64,000 bases of DNA from the NCBI RefSeq assembly GCF_904066215.1, contig NZ_LR880474.1:434001-498000 (forward strand). Reading direction: 5' to 3'. The DNA comes from Microbacterium sp. Nx66 (lineage in GTDB: Bacteria; Actinomycetota; Actinomycetes; Actinomycetales; Microbacteriaceae). Positions 23,690 through 33,200 of the stretch are shown here, one piece after another. The notes beneath the pieces are model-generated. The model worked only from the letters and a program-made list of their open reading frames with translations, did no database searches and had not been told where the DNA came from. The stretch's first letter is position 1. The number at the start of each line of letters is the position of its first letter. A program made the position numbers and the translations under genes.

Positions 23690-24619
23690 ATGCCCTCCTC
23701 GCCGTACGCTCAGCATGCGGCGCCGCGCTCCCCGATCTTCGGACCCGCCCTGCCGGTCGGGCTGGCGGTGACCGCGATCGGCGTGGTGCTCTCGCTCACC
23801 GGGGCGGCCGCGACCCCCGTGGCATCCCCACCGCTCCCGCGCCCCGTCGCGGTGATGCAGGTACCGACCGTGCAGAACACGGCGACCCCTGCGGCGGACC
23901 CCTGCGCCGACCCCGTGGTGCAGGCTGCGATCGCGGCCGGGGACGACGCCGCCACCGTCGCGGGGTTCGGCGGTGGAGCGCGCTTCCGTGAGGCGGTGAT
24001 CGCCGGTAATGCACCCTGTGTCTCGCTCAGCGATCCCGCCCGGATCTGGGTCGTGGTCAACAAGGGGCGTCCGCTCGAACCCGCCGCCTACGAACCCGAA
24101 GGACTGAGCCAGGTGCCGCTGCAGATGACGACCCCGTCGGGCCGGGTGCGCGCGGAGGTCTCCGACGCCGCCGGGCGCATGGCGGACGCCGCCGCGGCGG
24201 CCGGGGTCGGACGCATCGGAGCGAACAACGGCTACCGTTCCTACGGCCTCCAGGTCGCGACATACGGTGCGCACGTGCGGGACCAGGGGCAGGCGGACGC
24301 GGATGCGGGCTCGGCGCGACCGGGTCACAGCGAGCATCAGACCGGTCTCGCCCTCGACGTCGTGGCCTGTGATGACGGCTGCGGCGGTCTGGACGGCTTC
24401 GGCGCGACGCGTCAGAGCGAGTGGGTGGCGGCGCATGCCTGGGAGTACGGGTTCATCGTGCGCTACGAACAGGTCGGCACGCCCGTCACCGGGTACGCCC
24501 CGGAGCCCTGGCACCTGCGCTACGTCGGCACGGAGCTCGCGGCGGCGTATCACGAAGGCGGCTATCACACGCTGGAGGAGTTCTTCGGGCTCCCGGCGGC
24601 GCCCGATTACGACCACTGA
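23690..24619 (+). CDS. D-alanyl-D-alanine carboxypeptidase, VanY/M15B family
   Basis: 309 residues from ATG 23690; an in-frame ATG at 23666 is possible. A single hydrophobic segment (residues 19-42) acts as signal or anchor, so the enzyme works at the cell wall. The M15 zinc site is complete: GHSEHQTGLALD gives His216 and Asp223, and EPWHLR gives catalytic Glu272 and His275. Cys72 to Cys110 and Cys227 to Cys231 could form disulfides. It trims the terminal D-Ala of peptidoglycan stems. It is divergent from the radical SAM gene across a 74-bp gap. Confidence 0.92.
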   Translation: MPSSPYAQHAAPRSPIFGPALPVGLAVTAIGVVLSLTGAAATPVASPPLPRPVAVMQVPTVQNTATPAADPCADPVVQAAIAAGDDAATVAGFGGGARFREAVIAGNAPCVSLSDPARIWVVVNKGRPLEPAAYEPEGLSQVPLQMTTPSGRVRAEVSDAAGRMADAAAAAGVGRIGANNGYRSYGLQVATYGAHVRDQGQADADAGSARPGHSEHQTGLALDVVACDDGCGGLDGFGATRQSEWVAAHAWEYGFIVRYEQVGTPVTGYAPEPWHLRYVGTELAAAYHEGGYHTLEEFFGLPAAPDYDH

Positions 24620-24782
24620 GTCGGCGGGGCAGGGGTGTGATCCGCTCGCACTGAGGCATTCCACAAAGGCGATACCCAGTCCCACCCACGATGGGATGCA
24701 TTCTCACAATCGCCTGCCCTGCCCCGTGTTCCCGCCGTAGACTCGCCGGAGCAACGACGCACGACACGTTCGGGAGGACGGC

Positions 24783-25946
24783 ATGGAACGCGACATCTAC
24801 GAAGAGGATCACGAGGCATTCCGCGACCTCGTCAAGGATTTCGTCAAGCGCCACGTCACGCACGAGGCGATCGAGAAGTGGGACGCCGCCGGCGAGGTGG
24901 ACCGCGCCACGATGCGCGCCGCGGGTGAGGCCGGCATCATCGGGCTCTCCGTGCCGGAGGAGTTCGGCGGCGCCGGAATGCTGCAGGACTACCGCTTCCG
25001 CGCGATCGTGAACGAAGAGGTCATCGCGGCCGGAGCGGGATCGCTCGCCGGGGCCTTCGGCATCCAGGACGACCTGGCCGTGCCGTACCTCGTGCACATG
25101 GGCACGCAGGAGCAGAAGGAGAAGTGGCTGCCCCGCATGGCCACCGGTGAGGTCGTCGGCGCGCTCGCCATGACCGAGCCCGGCGCCGGCTCCGACCTCC
25201 GCGGCATCAAGACCACGGCGAAGAAGACGGACGGCGGCTACATCGTCAACGGCGCGAAGACGTTCATCTCATCGGGCGCGACCGCCGACCTCGTCGTCAC
25301 GTTCGTGAAGACCGGCGAGGGCAACCGTCCCGACGCGTTCAGCCTCGTGCTCATCGAGAAGGGCATGGAGGGATTCGACAACGGCAAGAAGCTGTCCAAG
25401 ATGGGCTTCCACGGCCATGACACCGCCGAGCTGTCGTTCAGCGACGTGTTCGTGCCGGAGGAGAACCTCATCGGCGGCGTCGAGGGCAAGGGCTTCATCC
25501 AGCTCATGATGAACCTGCCGCTCGAGCGCCTCTCGATCGGCGTGGCCGGAGCCGCCGCCGCGCAGGCCGCGTTCGACTGGACCGTCGCGTACACCAAGGA
25601 CCGCGAGGCCTTCGGGGAGCGCATCATCGACTTCCAGAACAGCCGCTTCACCATCGCCGACATGTCCGCCACGGTCGACGCGCTGTGGGCCTTCATCGAC
25701 CGCGCGCTGCTGGCCTACAAGGACGGCAGGCTCTCGGCGGAAGAAGCCGCGAAGGTCAAGTTCTGGGCGACCGAGCGTGAGTGGGAGGTGCTCGACGCCG
25801 GCGTCCAGCTCCACGGCGGCTACGGCTACATCACCGAGTACCCCATCGCCCGGGCCTTCCTCGACGCCCGTGTGCACCGCATCTACGGCGGCACGAACGA
25901 GATCATGCGCGAGATCGTCGGGCGTCAGATCGCCGGCAAGCGCTGA
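24783..25946 (+). CDS. Acyl-CoA dehydrogenase
   Basis: 387 residues from ATG 24783, with GGGAGGA upstream and a TAGACT -10 at 24738. The helical N-domain, the beta domain with AMTEPGAGSDLRGIKT (FAD site) and the C-domain with TKDREAFGERI, QLHGGYGYITEYP and IYGGTNEIMREIVGR are all present, so it is full length. It oxidises acyl-CoA to enoyl-CoA, passing electrons to ETF. The final box is IYGGT, not IYEGT, so the catalytic base of the MCAD type is absent. LCAD-type enzymes share this and place their Glu on an earlier helix; here the matching stretch reads AAFDWTVAY. Confidence 0.92.
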   Translation: MERDIYEEDHEAFRDLVKDFVKRHVTHEAIEKWDAAGEVDRATMRAAGEAGIIGLSVPEEFGGAGMLQDYRFRAIVNEEVIAAGAGSLAGAFGIQDDLAVPYLVHMGTQEQKEKWLPRMATGEVVGALAMTEPGAGSDLRGIKTTAKKTDGGYIVNGAKTFISSGATADLVVTFVKTGEGNRPDAFSLVLIEKGMEGFDNGKKLSKMGFHGHDTAELSFSDVFVPEENLIGGVEGKGFIQLMMNLPLERLSIGVAGAAAAQAAFDWTVAYTKDREAFGERIIDFQNSRFTIADMSATVDALWAFIDRALLAYKDGRLSAEEAAKVKFWATEREWEVLDAGVQLHGGYGYITEYPIARAFLDARVHRIYGGTNEIMREIVGRQIAGKR

Positions 25947-25950
25947 CGTC

Positions 25951-26043
25951 CCCGGGCACAGCTTCGGAGATCCCCATCGACACGCCGGGGCGGCATCGTC
26001 CGCCCCGGCGTGTCGTGTCTTAGCTCCGAAGCTGTGCCCCGGG
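25951..26043. terminator. Nested inverted-repeat terminator between convergent genes
   Basis: The inner stem is 16 bp perfect (25978-25993 with 26000-26015), with a 6-nt loop. It is enclosed by an outer 16-bp perfect repeat (25954-25969 with 26024-26039) that extends through CCCGGG. The right arm ends directly before the stop codon of the next gene. The architecture is the same as at 18525-18609. Confidence 0.75.
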
Positions 26044-26044
26044 A

Positions 26045-26920
26045 TTACGTGCGGGGCTCCGCGGCGGCCTCGCGGGCGGCCTTCGAGGCGGGGGAGGCGG
26101 CACCGATCTTCCAGTAGCCGCAGAAGCTGACGGCGTTCCTGTCGACGCCGCGCTCGCCGACGAGTTGCTTGCGGACGCCGGACGCCAGCGCCTGCTCTCC
26201 CGCCGCGTAGGCATGGAACGGCGCGGCGGGCAGAGTGGTACGAGCGAGGGTGTCCAGAGCGAGGGCCCCGGGTGGGATCTCCTGAGGCCGCACGACCCAC
26301 ACCACCTCGAGCCCCGACGGGTGCGGGAACTCCAGGGCGTCTTCCGCGGACGGGACCTCGATGATCGCCGTGCCCGAGGCGTCGGTCGGCAGGGAGGCGC
26401 TGATCGACGCGATCGCGGGGAGGGCGGTCTCGTCGCCGACGAGCACCACCCGATCGGTGCCCCGCTCGGGGTTGAACGTCAGGCCCTCGTCGATGATGAG
26501 GACGTGCTCGCCGGGGGCGCACGTCTCCCCCCATCGGGACGCCGGACCGGCGGTGCCGTCGGCCGCCGAGCCGTGCAGGACGAAGTCGACGTCGAGCTCG
26601 GCGCCGATCTCGGCCGTGGCCGGGCGGTAGGCGCGCACGGTGTAGTTGCGCATCACGGGGCGCTCGCCGTCGGGGATGCGGAGGAACTTCAGGTACCCGA
26701 ACATCCGATTCGCCTTCGCGGGCACCCGCTCCAGCCCCGCCTCGCCGCCGATCGGCAGGAACAGCCGGAACCACTGGTCGTAGCCCATCGGGCGGAAGCG
26801 GTCGATCTCGCCGCCGCCCAGGGTCACCCGCACCCAGTGCGGCGCGAGCCGTTCGGTGCGGAGAACCGTGAGGTGCAGGAGCTCGGCCGTCTCCGGCTTG
26901 ACCATCTTGCTGAATGCCAT
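26045..26920 (-). CDS. Siderophore-interacting protein (FAD-dependent ferric-siderophore reductase)
   Basis: 291 residues from ATG 26920, with AAAGGTG 5 nt upstream. It is the SIP family of ViuB type: an FAD-binding barrel with PVMRNYTVRAYRP, then EHVLIIDEGLTF, the GDETALPAI nucleotide turn, and a C-terminal YAAGEQ, then RGVDRNAVSFCGYW. It reduces ferric siderophores or related chelates in the cytoplasm with NAD(P)H, releasing iron. It is the last gene behind an ECF transporter T subunit (10-bp gap), and an iron-box-like site precedes the operon, which links the transporter to iron. Confidence 0.92.
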   Translation of the reverse strand: MAFSKMVKPETAELLHLTVLRTERLAPHWVRVTLGGGEIDRFRPMGYDQWFRLFLPIGGEAGLERVPAKANRMFGYLKFLRIPDGERPVMRNYTVRAYRPATAEIGAELDVDFVLHGSAADGTAGPASRWGETCAPGEHVLIIDEGLTFNPERGTDRVVLVGDETALPAIASISASLPTDASGTAIIEVPSAEDALEFPHPSGLEVVWVVRPQEIPPGALALDTLARTTLPAAPFHAYAAGEQALASGVRKQLVGERGVDRNAVSFCGYWKIGAASPASKAAREAAAEPRT

Positions 26921-26930
26921 GGGGCACCTT

Positions 26931-27749
26931 TCAGGGGAGCTGCCAGGGGAAGAAGACGACGAAGATCGCGGCCGACACGGCGAGCGTGACCACGGTGAAG
27001 ACGGTGTCCCTCGTGCGGAACGCCACGAGGTGCCGCTCGGTCCGCGTCGGATGCGCGCCGAACGCTCGGGAGTCCATCGCGAGGGCGACGCGCTCCGCAT
27101 GCCGGATGGCGCCCGCGAGCAGCGGGACGATGTACCCCCAGCCGCGGGCGATCCGCGCGAAGGGGCCGCGGCCGCCGTGGTAACCGCGCACCCGGTGCGC
27201 GGCGCGGATGACGGCGAGCTCGTGCCCGAACCGGGGCACGAAGCGGAAGGCGGCCAGGGCCGTGTACCCGATGCGGTACGGCACGCGCAGCTGCTGCACG
27301 CTCGCACGCACGAGATCGGAGCCGCTGGTGGTGAGGCCGCCGACCAGCGCGAGCGCGACGATCGATCCGAGCCGGAGCGCCGTGGCGAAGCCGATGAGGA
27401 GGGCGCCTCCGTAGAGGGTCCAGTCGCCGATCGTCACGACGGGGGCTGTGTCGGCGACCAGGGCCGCGTCGACCCACAGCGAGAAGCCGACGCCGATCGC
27501 GAGCATGCCCGCGGGCAGACCGAGCAGGAGCAGCGCGAGGAGGCGGCCCGTCACCCGCGCCCCGACGAGGATGAGGACGTACGCGAGCACGAGGAAGGCG
27601 GCCGGGGTGGCCAGGTCGCGCACGAAGACGAGGAGCAGCATCGCGGGGGCGAAGCCGGCGACCTTCGCCAGCGGATTGAGGCCGTAGAGGAACTGCCGCC
27701 GCGAGGTGGCCACGAGCGGCGCATACGGATCGAGCGTGGACATCGTCAC
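26931..27749 (-). CDS. ECF transporter T (transmembrane coupling) component
   Basis: 272 residues from GTG 27749; GGGAGG 7 nt upstream and a 4-bp GTGA overlap with the ATPase gene favour it over ATG 27743. About five membrane segments are followed by the two coupling-helix motifs: a RAAHRVRGYHGG stretch and MDSRAFGAH, the Ala-Arg-Gly-type signatures of EcfT. It joins the ATPases to the substrate-binding S subunit. Gene order S, A-A fused, T matches the ykoE-ykoD-ykoC arrangement. Confidence 0.9.
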   Translation of the reverse strand: MTMSTLDPYAPLVATSRRQFLYGLNPLAKVAGFAPAMLLLVFVRDLATPAAFLVLAYVLILVGARVTGRLLALLLLGLPAGMLAIGVGFSLWVDAALVADTAPVVTIGDWTLYGGALLIGFATALRLGSIVALALVGGLTTSGSDLVRASVQQLRVPYRIGYTALAAFRFVPRFGHELAVIRAAHRVRGYHGGRGPFARIARGWGYIVPLLAGAIRHAERVALAMDSRAFGAHPTRTERHLVAFRTRDTVFTVVTLAVSAAIFVVFFPWQLP

Positions 27750-29413
27750 GGTGTCACCTCCCACCCGGCCTCGGCGAGCACCCGCTGCAGGGCGGGGACG
27801 CGCAACCCGGCGGAAGGGAGGATCGCGGGATCGGAGAACAGCGCCGCCGTGGGGCCCGCGGCGCGGACCCGCCCCTCGGCGAGGACGACCGTGTCGGTGG
27901 CGTGCTCCGCGACGAGCTGCAGATCGTGGGTGACGATGACGACGGTCGTGCCGTCCGCCCGGAGACTCTCCAGCAGGTCCAGGAGCTCGGCGGCCCTGGC
28001 GCGGTCCTGCCCGAAGGTGGGCTCGTCGAGGGCGAGGACGGGAGGACGGGTGATGAGGGCCGTGCCCACCGAGAGTCGTCGCTTCTCGCCGCCGGAGAGG
28101 AGGAACGGGTGCACGTCGGCCTTGTGCGTGAGCCCGAACCGCTCGAGCATCTCCGTCACGCGAGCGCTGACCTCGTCGTCCGCCACATGGCGCAGCCGGA
28201 GCCCGTGGGCGAGCTCGTCGAACACGGTGGCGGCGATGAACTGGTGCTCCGGGTTCTGGAACACGAAGCCGATCCGGGCCGCGAGATCCCGGGGGGAGGC
28301 GGTGCCCGGGTCGATGCCGTCGACGGAGACCCGGCCCTTCGGCGGGGGCACGACCCCCGCGAGGGCCTGGATCAGCGTGGTCTTGCCCGCGCCGTTCGCC
28401 CCGACGATCGCGGTGAGACTCCCCGCGGCGATGTCGAGGTCGACCCCGTGCAGGATCTCGGTGCGGCGCCGCGAGACGGTGAGGCCGCGCGCCCGGATGA
28501 TCGGCTCCCGGTCGACGGCGGGAGGAGCGTCGGCGAGGATCGAGGACGCGCGGGCCGGACCGGCAGGCAGGGCCGCGGCCAGTGCCTCGGGCGTCAGCGG
28601 CAGCGGGTCGAGGACGATCCCCCGGTCGCGGAGGCGGAGCGCAGCGAGCGTCGCGGCGGGCAGCCAGACCCCCATCGCCACGAGCTCGTCGGCATGCGCC
28701 CGGATGGTCTCGGCGGCCGGACCGTCGAAGACCACCCGGCCCTCGCGGTCGAGCACGACGGTGCGCGTGACGAAGCGCATCGCCGCATCGAGGTTGTGCT
28801 CGACGAGGAGGATCGCCCGGTCCCCGGCGGCCACGACCTCGGTCAGCGCCGCATACACGTCGTCGATCCCCTGCGGGTCGAGGTTCGCGGTCGGCTCGTC
28901 CAGCACGATGAGAGGGGAGCCCATCGCGAGGGCGCAGGCGATGGCGAGACGCTGTCGGCCGCCGCCGGACAGGTGGTCCGGGTTGTCGTCCCGGCGCTCC
29001 CACAGGCCCACCCGCCGCAGCGCATCCTCGACGCGGGCCCGCACGGTGCCGAGCGGGAGCAGGAGGTTCTCGGGGCCGAAAGCCACCTCGTCGTACACCG
29101 TCCCCGTGACGATCTGGGCGTCAGGGTCCTGGAAGACCATGGCGACGTGCGTGCTGAGCGTCGCGGTGTGCGCGGTGGTCGTGTCGACACTGCCGGCCTC
29201 GACGGAGCCGGACATGGTCGCGGGGAGCGCGTGCGGGATGAGGCCGTTGAGGGCGAGCGTGAGCGTCGACTTCCCGGAGCCGGACGGGCCGAGCAGCAGC
29301 ACGACCTCACCGGGGTCGATGTCGAAGGTCACGTCACGGGGCGACGGATGCGCGGCATCCGCGTGGGTGAGGGTGAGCTCGCGCACGCGGAGGAGAGGCG
29401 CGGATGGGCGCAC
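27746..29413 (-). CDS. ECF transporter ATP-binding protein, two fused ATPase domains
   Basis: 555 residues from GTG 29413. Two complete ABC domains are present. The first has GPSGSGKST, the Q-loop in FQDPDAQIV, HLSGGGRQRLAIA and LIVLDEPTANLD; the second has GANGAGKTT, FQNPEHQFIA, LLSGGEKRRL and LALDEPTFGQD. It powers uptake through the T and S subunits, on the cytoplasmic side. Fused EcfA-EcfA' proteins are typical of YkoD-type systems. A promoter with an iron-box-like site lies between this gene and the S gene, so it can be expressed separately from S. Confidence 0.93.
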   Translation of the reverse strand: MRPSAPLLRVRELTLTHADAAHPSPRDVTFDIDPGEVVLLLGPSGSGKSTLTLALNGLIPHALPATMSGSVEAGSVDTTTAHTATLSTHVAMVFQDPDAQIVTGTVYDEVAFGPENLLLPLGTVRARVEDALRRVGLWERRDDNPDHLSGGGRQRLAIACALAMGSPLIVLDEPTANLDPQGIDDVYAALTEVVAAGDRAILLVEHNLDAAMRFVTRTVVLDREGRVVFDGPAAETIRAHADELVAMGVWLPAATLAALRLRDRGIVLDPLPLTPEALAAALPAGPARASSILADAPPAVDREPIIRARGLTVSRRRTEILHGVDLDIAAGSLTAIVGANGAGKTTLIQALAGVVPPPKGRVSVDGIDPGTASPRDLAARIGFVFQNPEHQFIAATVFDELAHGLRLRHVADDEVSARVTEMLERFGLTHKADVHPFLLSGGEKRRLSVGTALITRPPVLALDEPTFGQDRARAAELLDLLESLRADGTTVVIVTHDLQLVAEHATDTVVLAEGRVRAAGPTAALFSDPAILPSAGLRVPALQRVLAEAGWEVTP

Positions 29414-29450
29414 GGCAGGTCCCGGGTTCGACGGAGGGTGTGCCTCTAAC

Positions 29451-29469
29451 TTAGCTGAGCCTTACCTGT
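29451..29469 (-). promoter_or_regulatory. DtxR/IdeR-like iron box before the ECF ATPase gene
   Basis: TTAGCTGAGCCTTACCTGT agrees with the consensus TWAGGTWAGSCTWACCTWA at 15 of 19 positions. On the minus strand it overlaps a possible CTGGCA -35 and TAAGTT -10. Repression under iron-replete conditions of the ATPase, T and siderophore-interacting genes would follow. Confidence 0.65.
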
Positions 29470-29493
29470 GTTGCCAGCAGGGCACCTCCGCGA

Positions 29494-30039
29494 TCAGCGG
29501 CGTGCGACGCCGGCGGTGCGCAGCGCCGAACCGATGGCGAGGCCGATCGCCGTCCAGGCCACCGGGCCGAGCACGGAGATCGTCAGGTACAGCAGCTGGG
29601 CCCAGAGCGGCAGGACCGCGAGGTTCGCCGCGAAGAACACCGCCACCGCCACGACGACGCCGATCACGACCGCCGAGACGAAGAACCGCCAGGCACCCCA
29701 GGAGCGATAGCGGGTGAGGGCGGCGACACCTTCCTGGATGAGGCCGAACAGCAGCGCCGTGCCGATGAACCGCAACGACCACGCCGGGTTGAAGGCGCTC
29801 GCGATGAGCGCGGCGAACACGTGCGTGATGAGTGCCACGAGCGGCAGCCGCAGCACCTCCTGCGCGATGATGCCCGGCAGCACGTGCGAGCCCAGCACGA
29901 GGCCGTAGAGGAACAGCAGCGGGCTGGCCAGGAGGAGGGGAGTGACCCATCCGGCGATGCCGCCGAGGATGCCCGTTGCCACACCGATCGCTGCGCAGAT
30001 CAGCAGCACTCTGGTCGACAGGACGGAGGTACGGGCCAC
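29494..30039 (-). CDS. ECF transporter S (substrate-specificity) component, YkoE-like
   Basis: 181 residues from GTG 30039. Six hydrophobic segments fill the whole chain (TRVLLICAAIGVATGILGGI at the start), as in S subunits. Resemblance to YkoE rests on size, hydrophobicity pattern and gene order S-AA'-T; B. subtilis YkoEDC is linked to thiamine or its precursor. The nearby siderophore reductase and iron box argue for an iron-related substrate instead, so specificity is open. TAGGCT ends 6 nt before the GTG, suggesting a leaderless transcript of its own. Confidence 0.82.
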   Translation of the reverse strand: MARTSVLSTRVLLICAAIGVATGILGGIAGWVTPLLLASPLLFLYGLVLGSHVLPGIIAQEVLRLPLVALITHVFAALIASAFNPAWSLRFIGTALLFGLIQEGVAALTRYRSWGAWRFFVSAVVIGVVVAVAVFFAANLAVLPLWAQLLYLTISVLGPVAWTAIGLAIGSALRTAGVARR

Positions 30040-30215
30040 GTCTCCAGCCTACTGGCGACATTCGGAGAGCCGGCCGTCGTCCACCCTGACCGATCGGCGC
30101 GATCGGGATTCGACCATCGTTCAGTTCTCGATCCGGCGCCGAGGAGCGGGTCTATCGTGAGCCGCGGTGCGGCAACGAGGCGGCATCGGGATCATCGGAT
30201 CATCAGGAGCGAGAT

Positions 30216-33200
30216 ATGGGTCGAACACCCCTTCGGATCGCAGCAGCCACCACCCTGGCGACGCTGTTCATCGCATCGACGGCAACCGCAGGCTACGCAG
30301 CGACCGGGGAGGTGACGCACCCCGTTCCGGTCGCGGGGACCCCCGGGCACTACATCGTGATCATGAAGGCCGATCCCCTCGCCAGCTACGAAGGCGACGT
30401 CAAGGGACTCAAGGCGACGAAGCCCGACGAAGGCGAGCAGCTCGAGACGCAGTCGCAGGACGCGCGGCGGTACGTCAAGCACCTCGAGTCCGAGCAGAAG
30501 AGCCTCATCAACGACGTCGGCGTCACGCCGGACACGACCTACCAGGTCGTGCTCAACGGGTTCAGCGCCGACCTCTCGGGTGAGCAGGTGGACCAGCTCC
30601 GTGCCTCGAAGGACGTCCTGGGGGTGTATCCCGACGAGATCCGTCACCCCGATGCGCAGACCTCCACGGACTACCTCGGCCTCGGCGACGACCGCAAGGG
30701 CCGTGGCGGGGTGTGGCAGCAGACCGGAGGCGTGAAGAAGGCGGGCGAGGGTGTCGTGGTCGGCGTGATCGACACCGGCATCGCTCCCGAGCACCCCTCG
30801 TTCGAGGGCAAGAAGCTCAAGCAGCAGAAGAAGCAGAACAGCCGCCACAAGGGCACGGATCCCTATACCGACGGCACCTACGTGTACTTCGACAAGTCCG
30901 ACGGCGGACAGTTCCGCGGCGCGATGGTCGACGGCCAGGACTGGGATGAGCGCGACTACTCCACGAAGCTCATCGGCGGGCAGTACTTCTTCGCGGGAGC
31001 GCAGGCCGCCGGGTTCGACTTCCAGTACGACTACCTCTCCCCACGCGACGGCGACGGCCACGGCTCGCACACCGCGAGCACCGCCGCGGGCGACTTCGGA
31101 GTGGAGGCCGCGGTCGAGGGCGTCGACTTCGGGACCATCTCGGGCGTCGCGCCCGCAGCGAAGGTCGCCGCGTACAAGGCCTGCTACGTCGGTCCGGACA
31201 CGACCGTGACCACCGATGACATCTGCGCGCTGAGCGACCTCGTCGCCGCGATCGATCAGGCCGTCGCCGACGGTGTCGACGTGATCAACTACTCGATCGG
31301 CGGCGGCGCCGCGAGCACCGTGATGGCGCCGGAGGACCTCGCGTTCCTCAACGCCGCGGCCGCCGGCGTCTTCGTCGCGACCAGCGCCGGCAACGACGGT
31401 CCCGATCCGGTCACCGCCGACCACGCCTCGCCGTGGTACACGACGGTCGCCGCCTCCACCATCCCCACGTGGGAAGGCACGGTGCAGTTCGACGGCTTCG
31501 AGGAGGCCGGGGCATCGGTGAGCGTGCCGTTCGGGGAGAGCGTCTCCGGGCCCTCCATCGCCGCCGTGGATGCCGCGGCGCCCGGTGCGGTGGATGCGCA
31601 GCTGTGCCTGCCGGGCACCCTCGACCCGACGAAGGTCGCGGGGCACATCGTGGTCTGCGACCGCGGCGGCAACGCGCGCGCGGAGAAGTCCCAGGTCGTG
31701 AAGGACGCCGGAGGCATCGGCATGGTGCTGGTGAACGTGCCCGGCGGCGCGGACTCGCTAGACAACGACTTCCACGCGGTGCCGACGGTGCACCTGAACG
31801 CCGTGCACCGCGCAGCCGTGCTCGCCTACGTGCAGGGCGGTGTCGATCGGCCGATCACCCTCGTCGGTGAGAACACCACCGGGGTGACCACCCCGACCCC
31901 GCAGATCGCCGGCTTCTCGAGCCGTGGGCCGGTCCTGGCCGACGGCACCGACGTCCTCAAGCCGGACATCGCCGCTCCCGGCGTCGCGATCCTCGCCGCC
32001 ACGCACAACGCGCCGGGCGAGGAGCCGACCTTCGGCATCCTCTCCGGGACCTCGATGGCCTCCCCGCACATCGCGGGCCTCGGGGCACTGTACCTCGGGG
32101 AGCACCCGAGAGCGACTCCGGCGGAGATCCGTTCGGCCATGATGACCACCGCGTACGACACGGTGCTGCCCGACGGCTCGAAGAACACGGACCCCTTCGA
32201 ACAGGGTGCGGGGCAGATCGACGCGAAGCGCTACCTGAACCCGGGCCTGCTGTACCTCAACGGCTTCAAGGACTGGGCGGCCTTCCTCGACGGGAAGGGG
32301 CTGTCGGACTTCCCCGGCATCGACCCCATCGACGGCAGCGACCTGAACCAGGCATCGATCTCCATCGGCTCCCTGGCCAGCGCGCAGACCGTCACCCGCT
32401 CGGTCACCTCGACCGAGAAGGGCGTGTTCACCGCGAAGGCCTCGGTCCCGGGCGTGAAGGTCACCGTCACTCCCTCTCAGCTCGCCTTCGACAAGCCGGG
32501 ACAGACGAAGACGTTCACGGTCACGTTCGACAGCACCACCGCTCCGGTCGAGCAGTGGGCCACCGGCTCCCTCACCTGGACGAGCAAGAAGAACACGGTG
32601 CGCTCGCCGATCGCGGTGTTCCCGGTCACGGCGGATGCCCCGGCCGAGGTCACCGGCAGCGGTGTCGACGGCAGCACGACGGTGGACATCATCCCCGGTC
32701 TCGACGGCGACCTGGCGCTGGGCGTCTCGGGTCTCACCCCGTTCCAGCTGCTCAGCGACCCGGACAACCCCGTCGAGGGGCACTCGGGGAACGAGAACTC
32801 GGGGGACGCGAACAAGGACGTGTCCTGGATCGTCGACGTGCCGGAGGGCGCCACGCTCTCCCGGTTCGATCTCGACTCGTCCGACGACGAGGGCAGTGAC
32901 CTGGACCTCACCGTCTACCGGGTGGTGAGCCCCGACGACCTGCGCTACTACGAGCGCTGGCAGTCGGCCACGGGCTCGGCCGACGAGCAGGTCACGATCC
33001 CCACGCCGACTGCGGGCACCTACCTGGTCGTGGCGAACGTGTACTCCACCACCGGGCCGATGACGTGGGACATGACCTACGCCACCGTGCTCCCGGACGG
33101 GGAGGGCTCGTTCACCGCGACGCCGAACCCGATCGCCGCGGTCCGCGGGCAGGAGACGAGCTACGAGCTGAGCTGGACCGGTCTGACCGCCGGGACCCGC

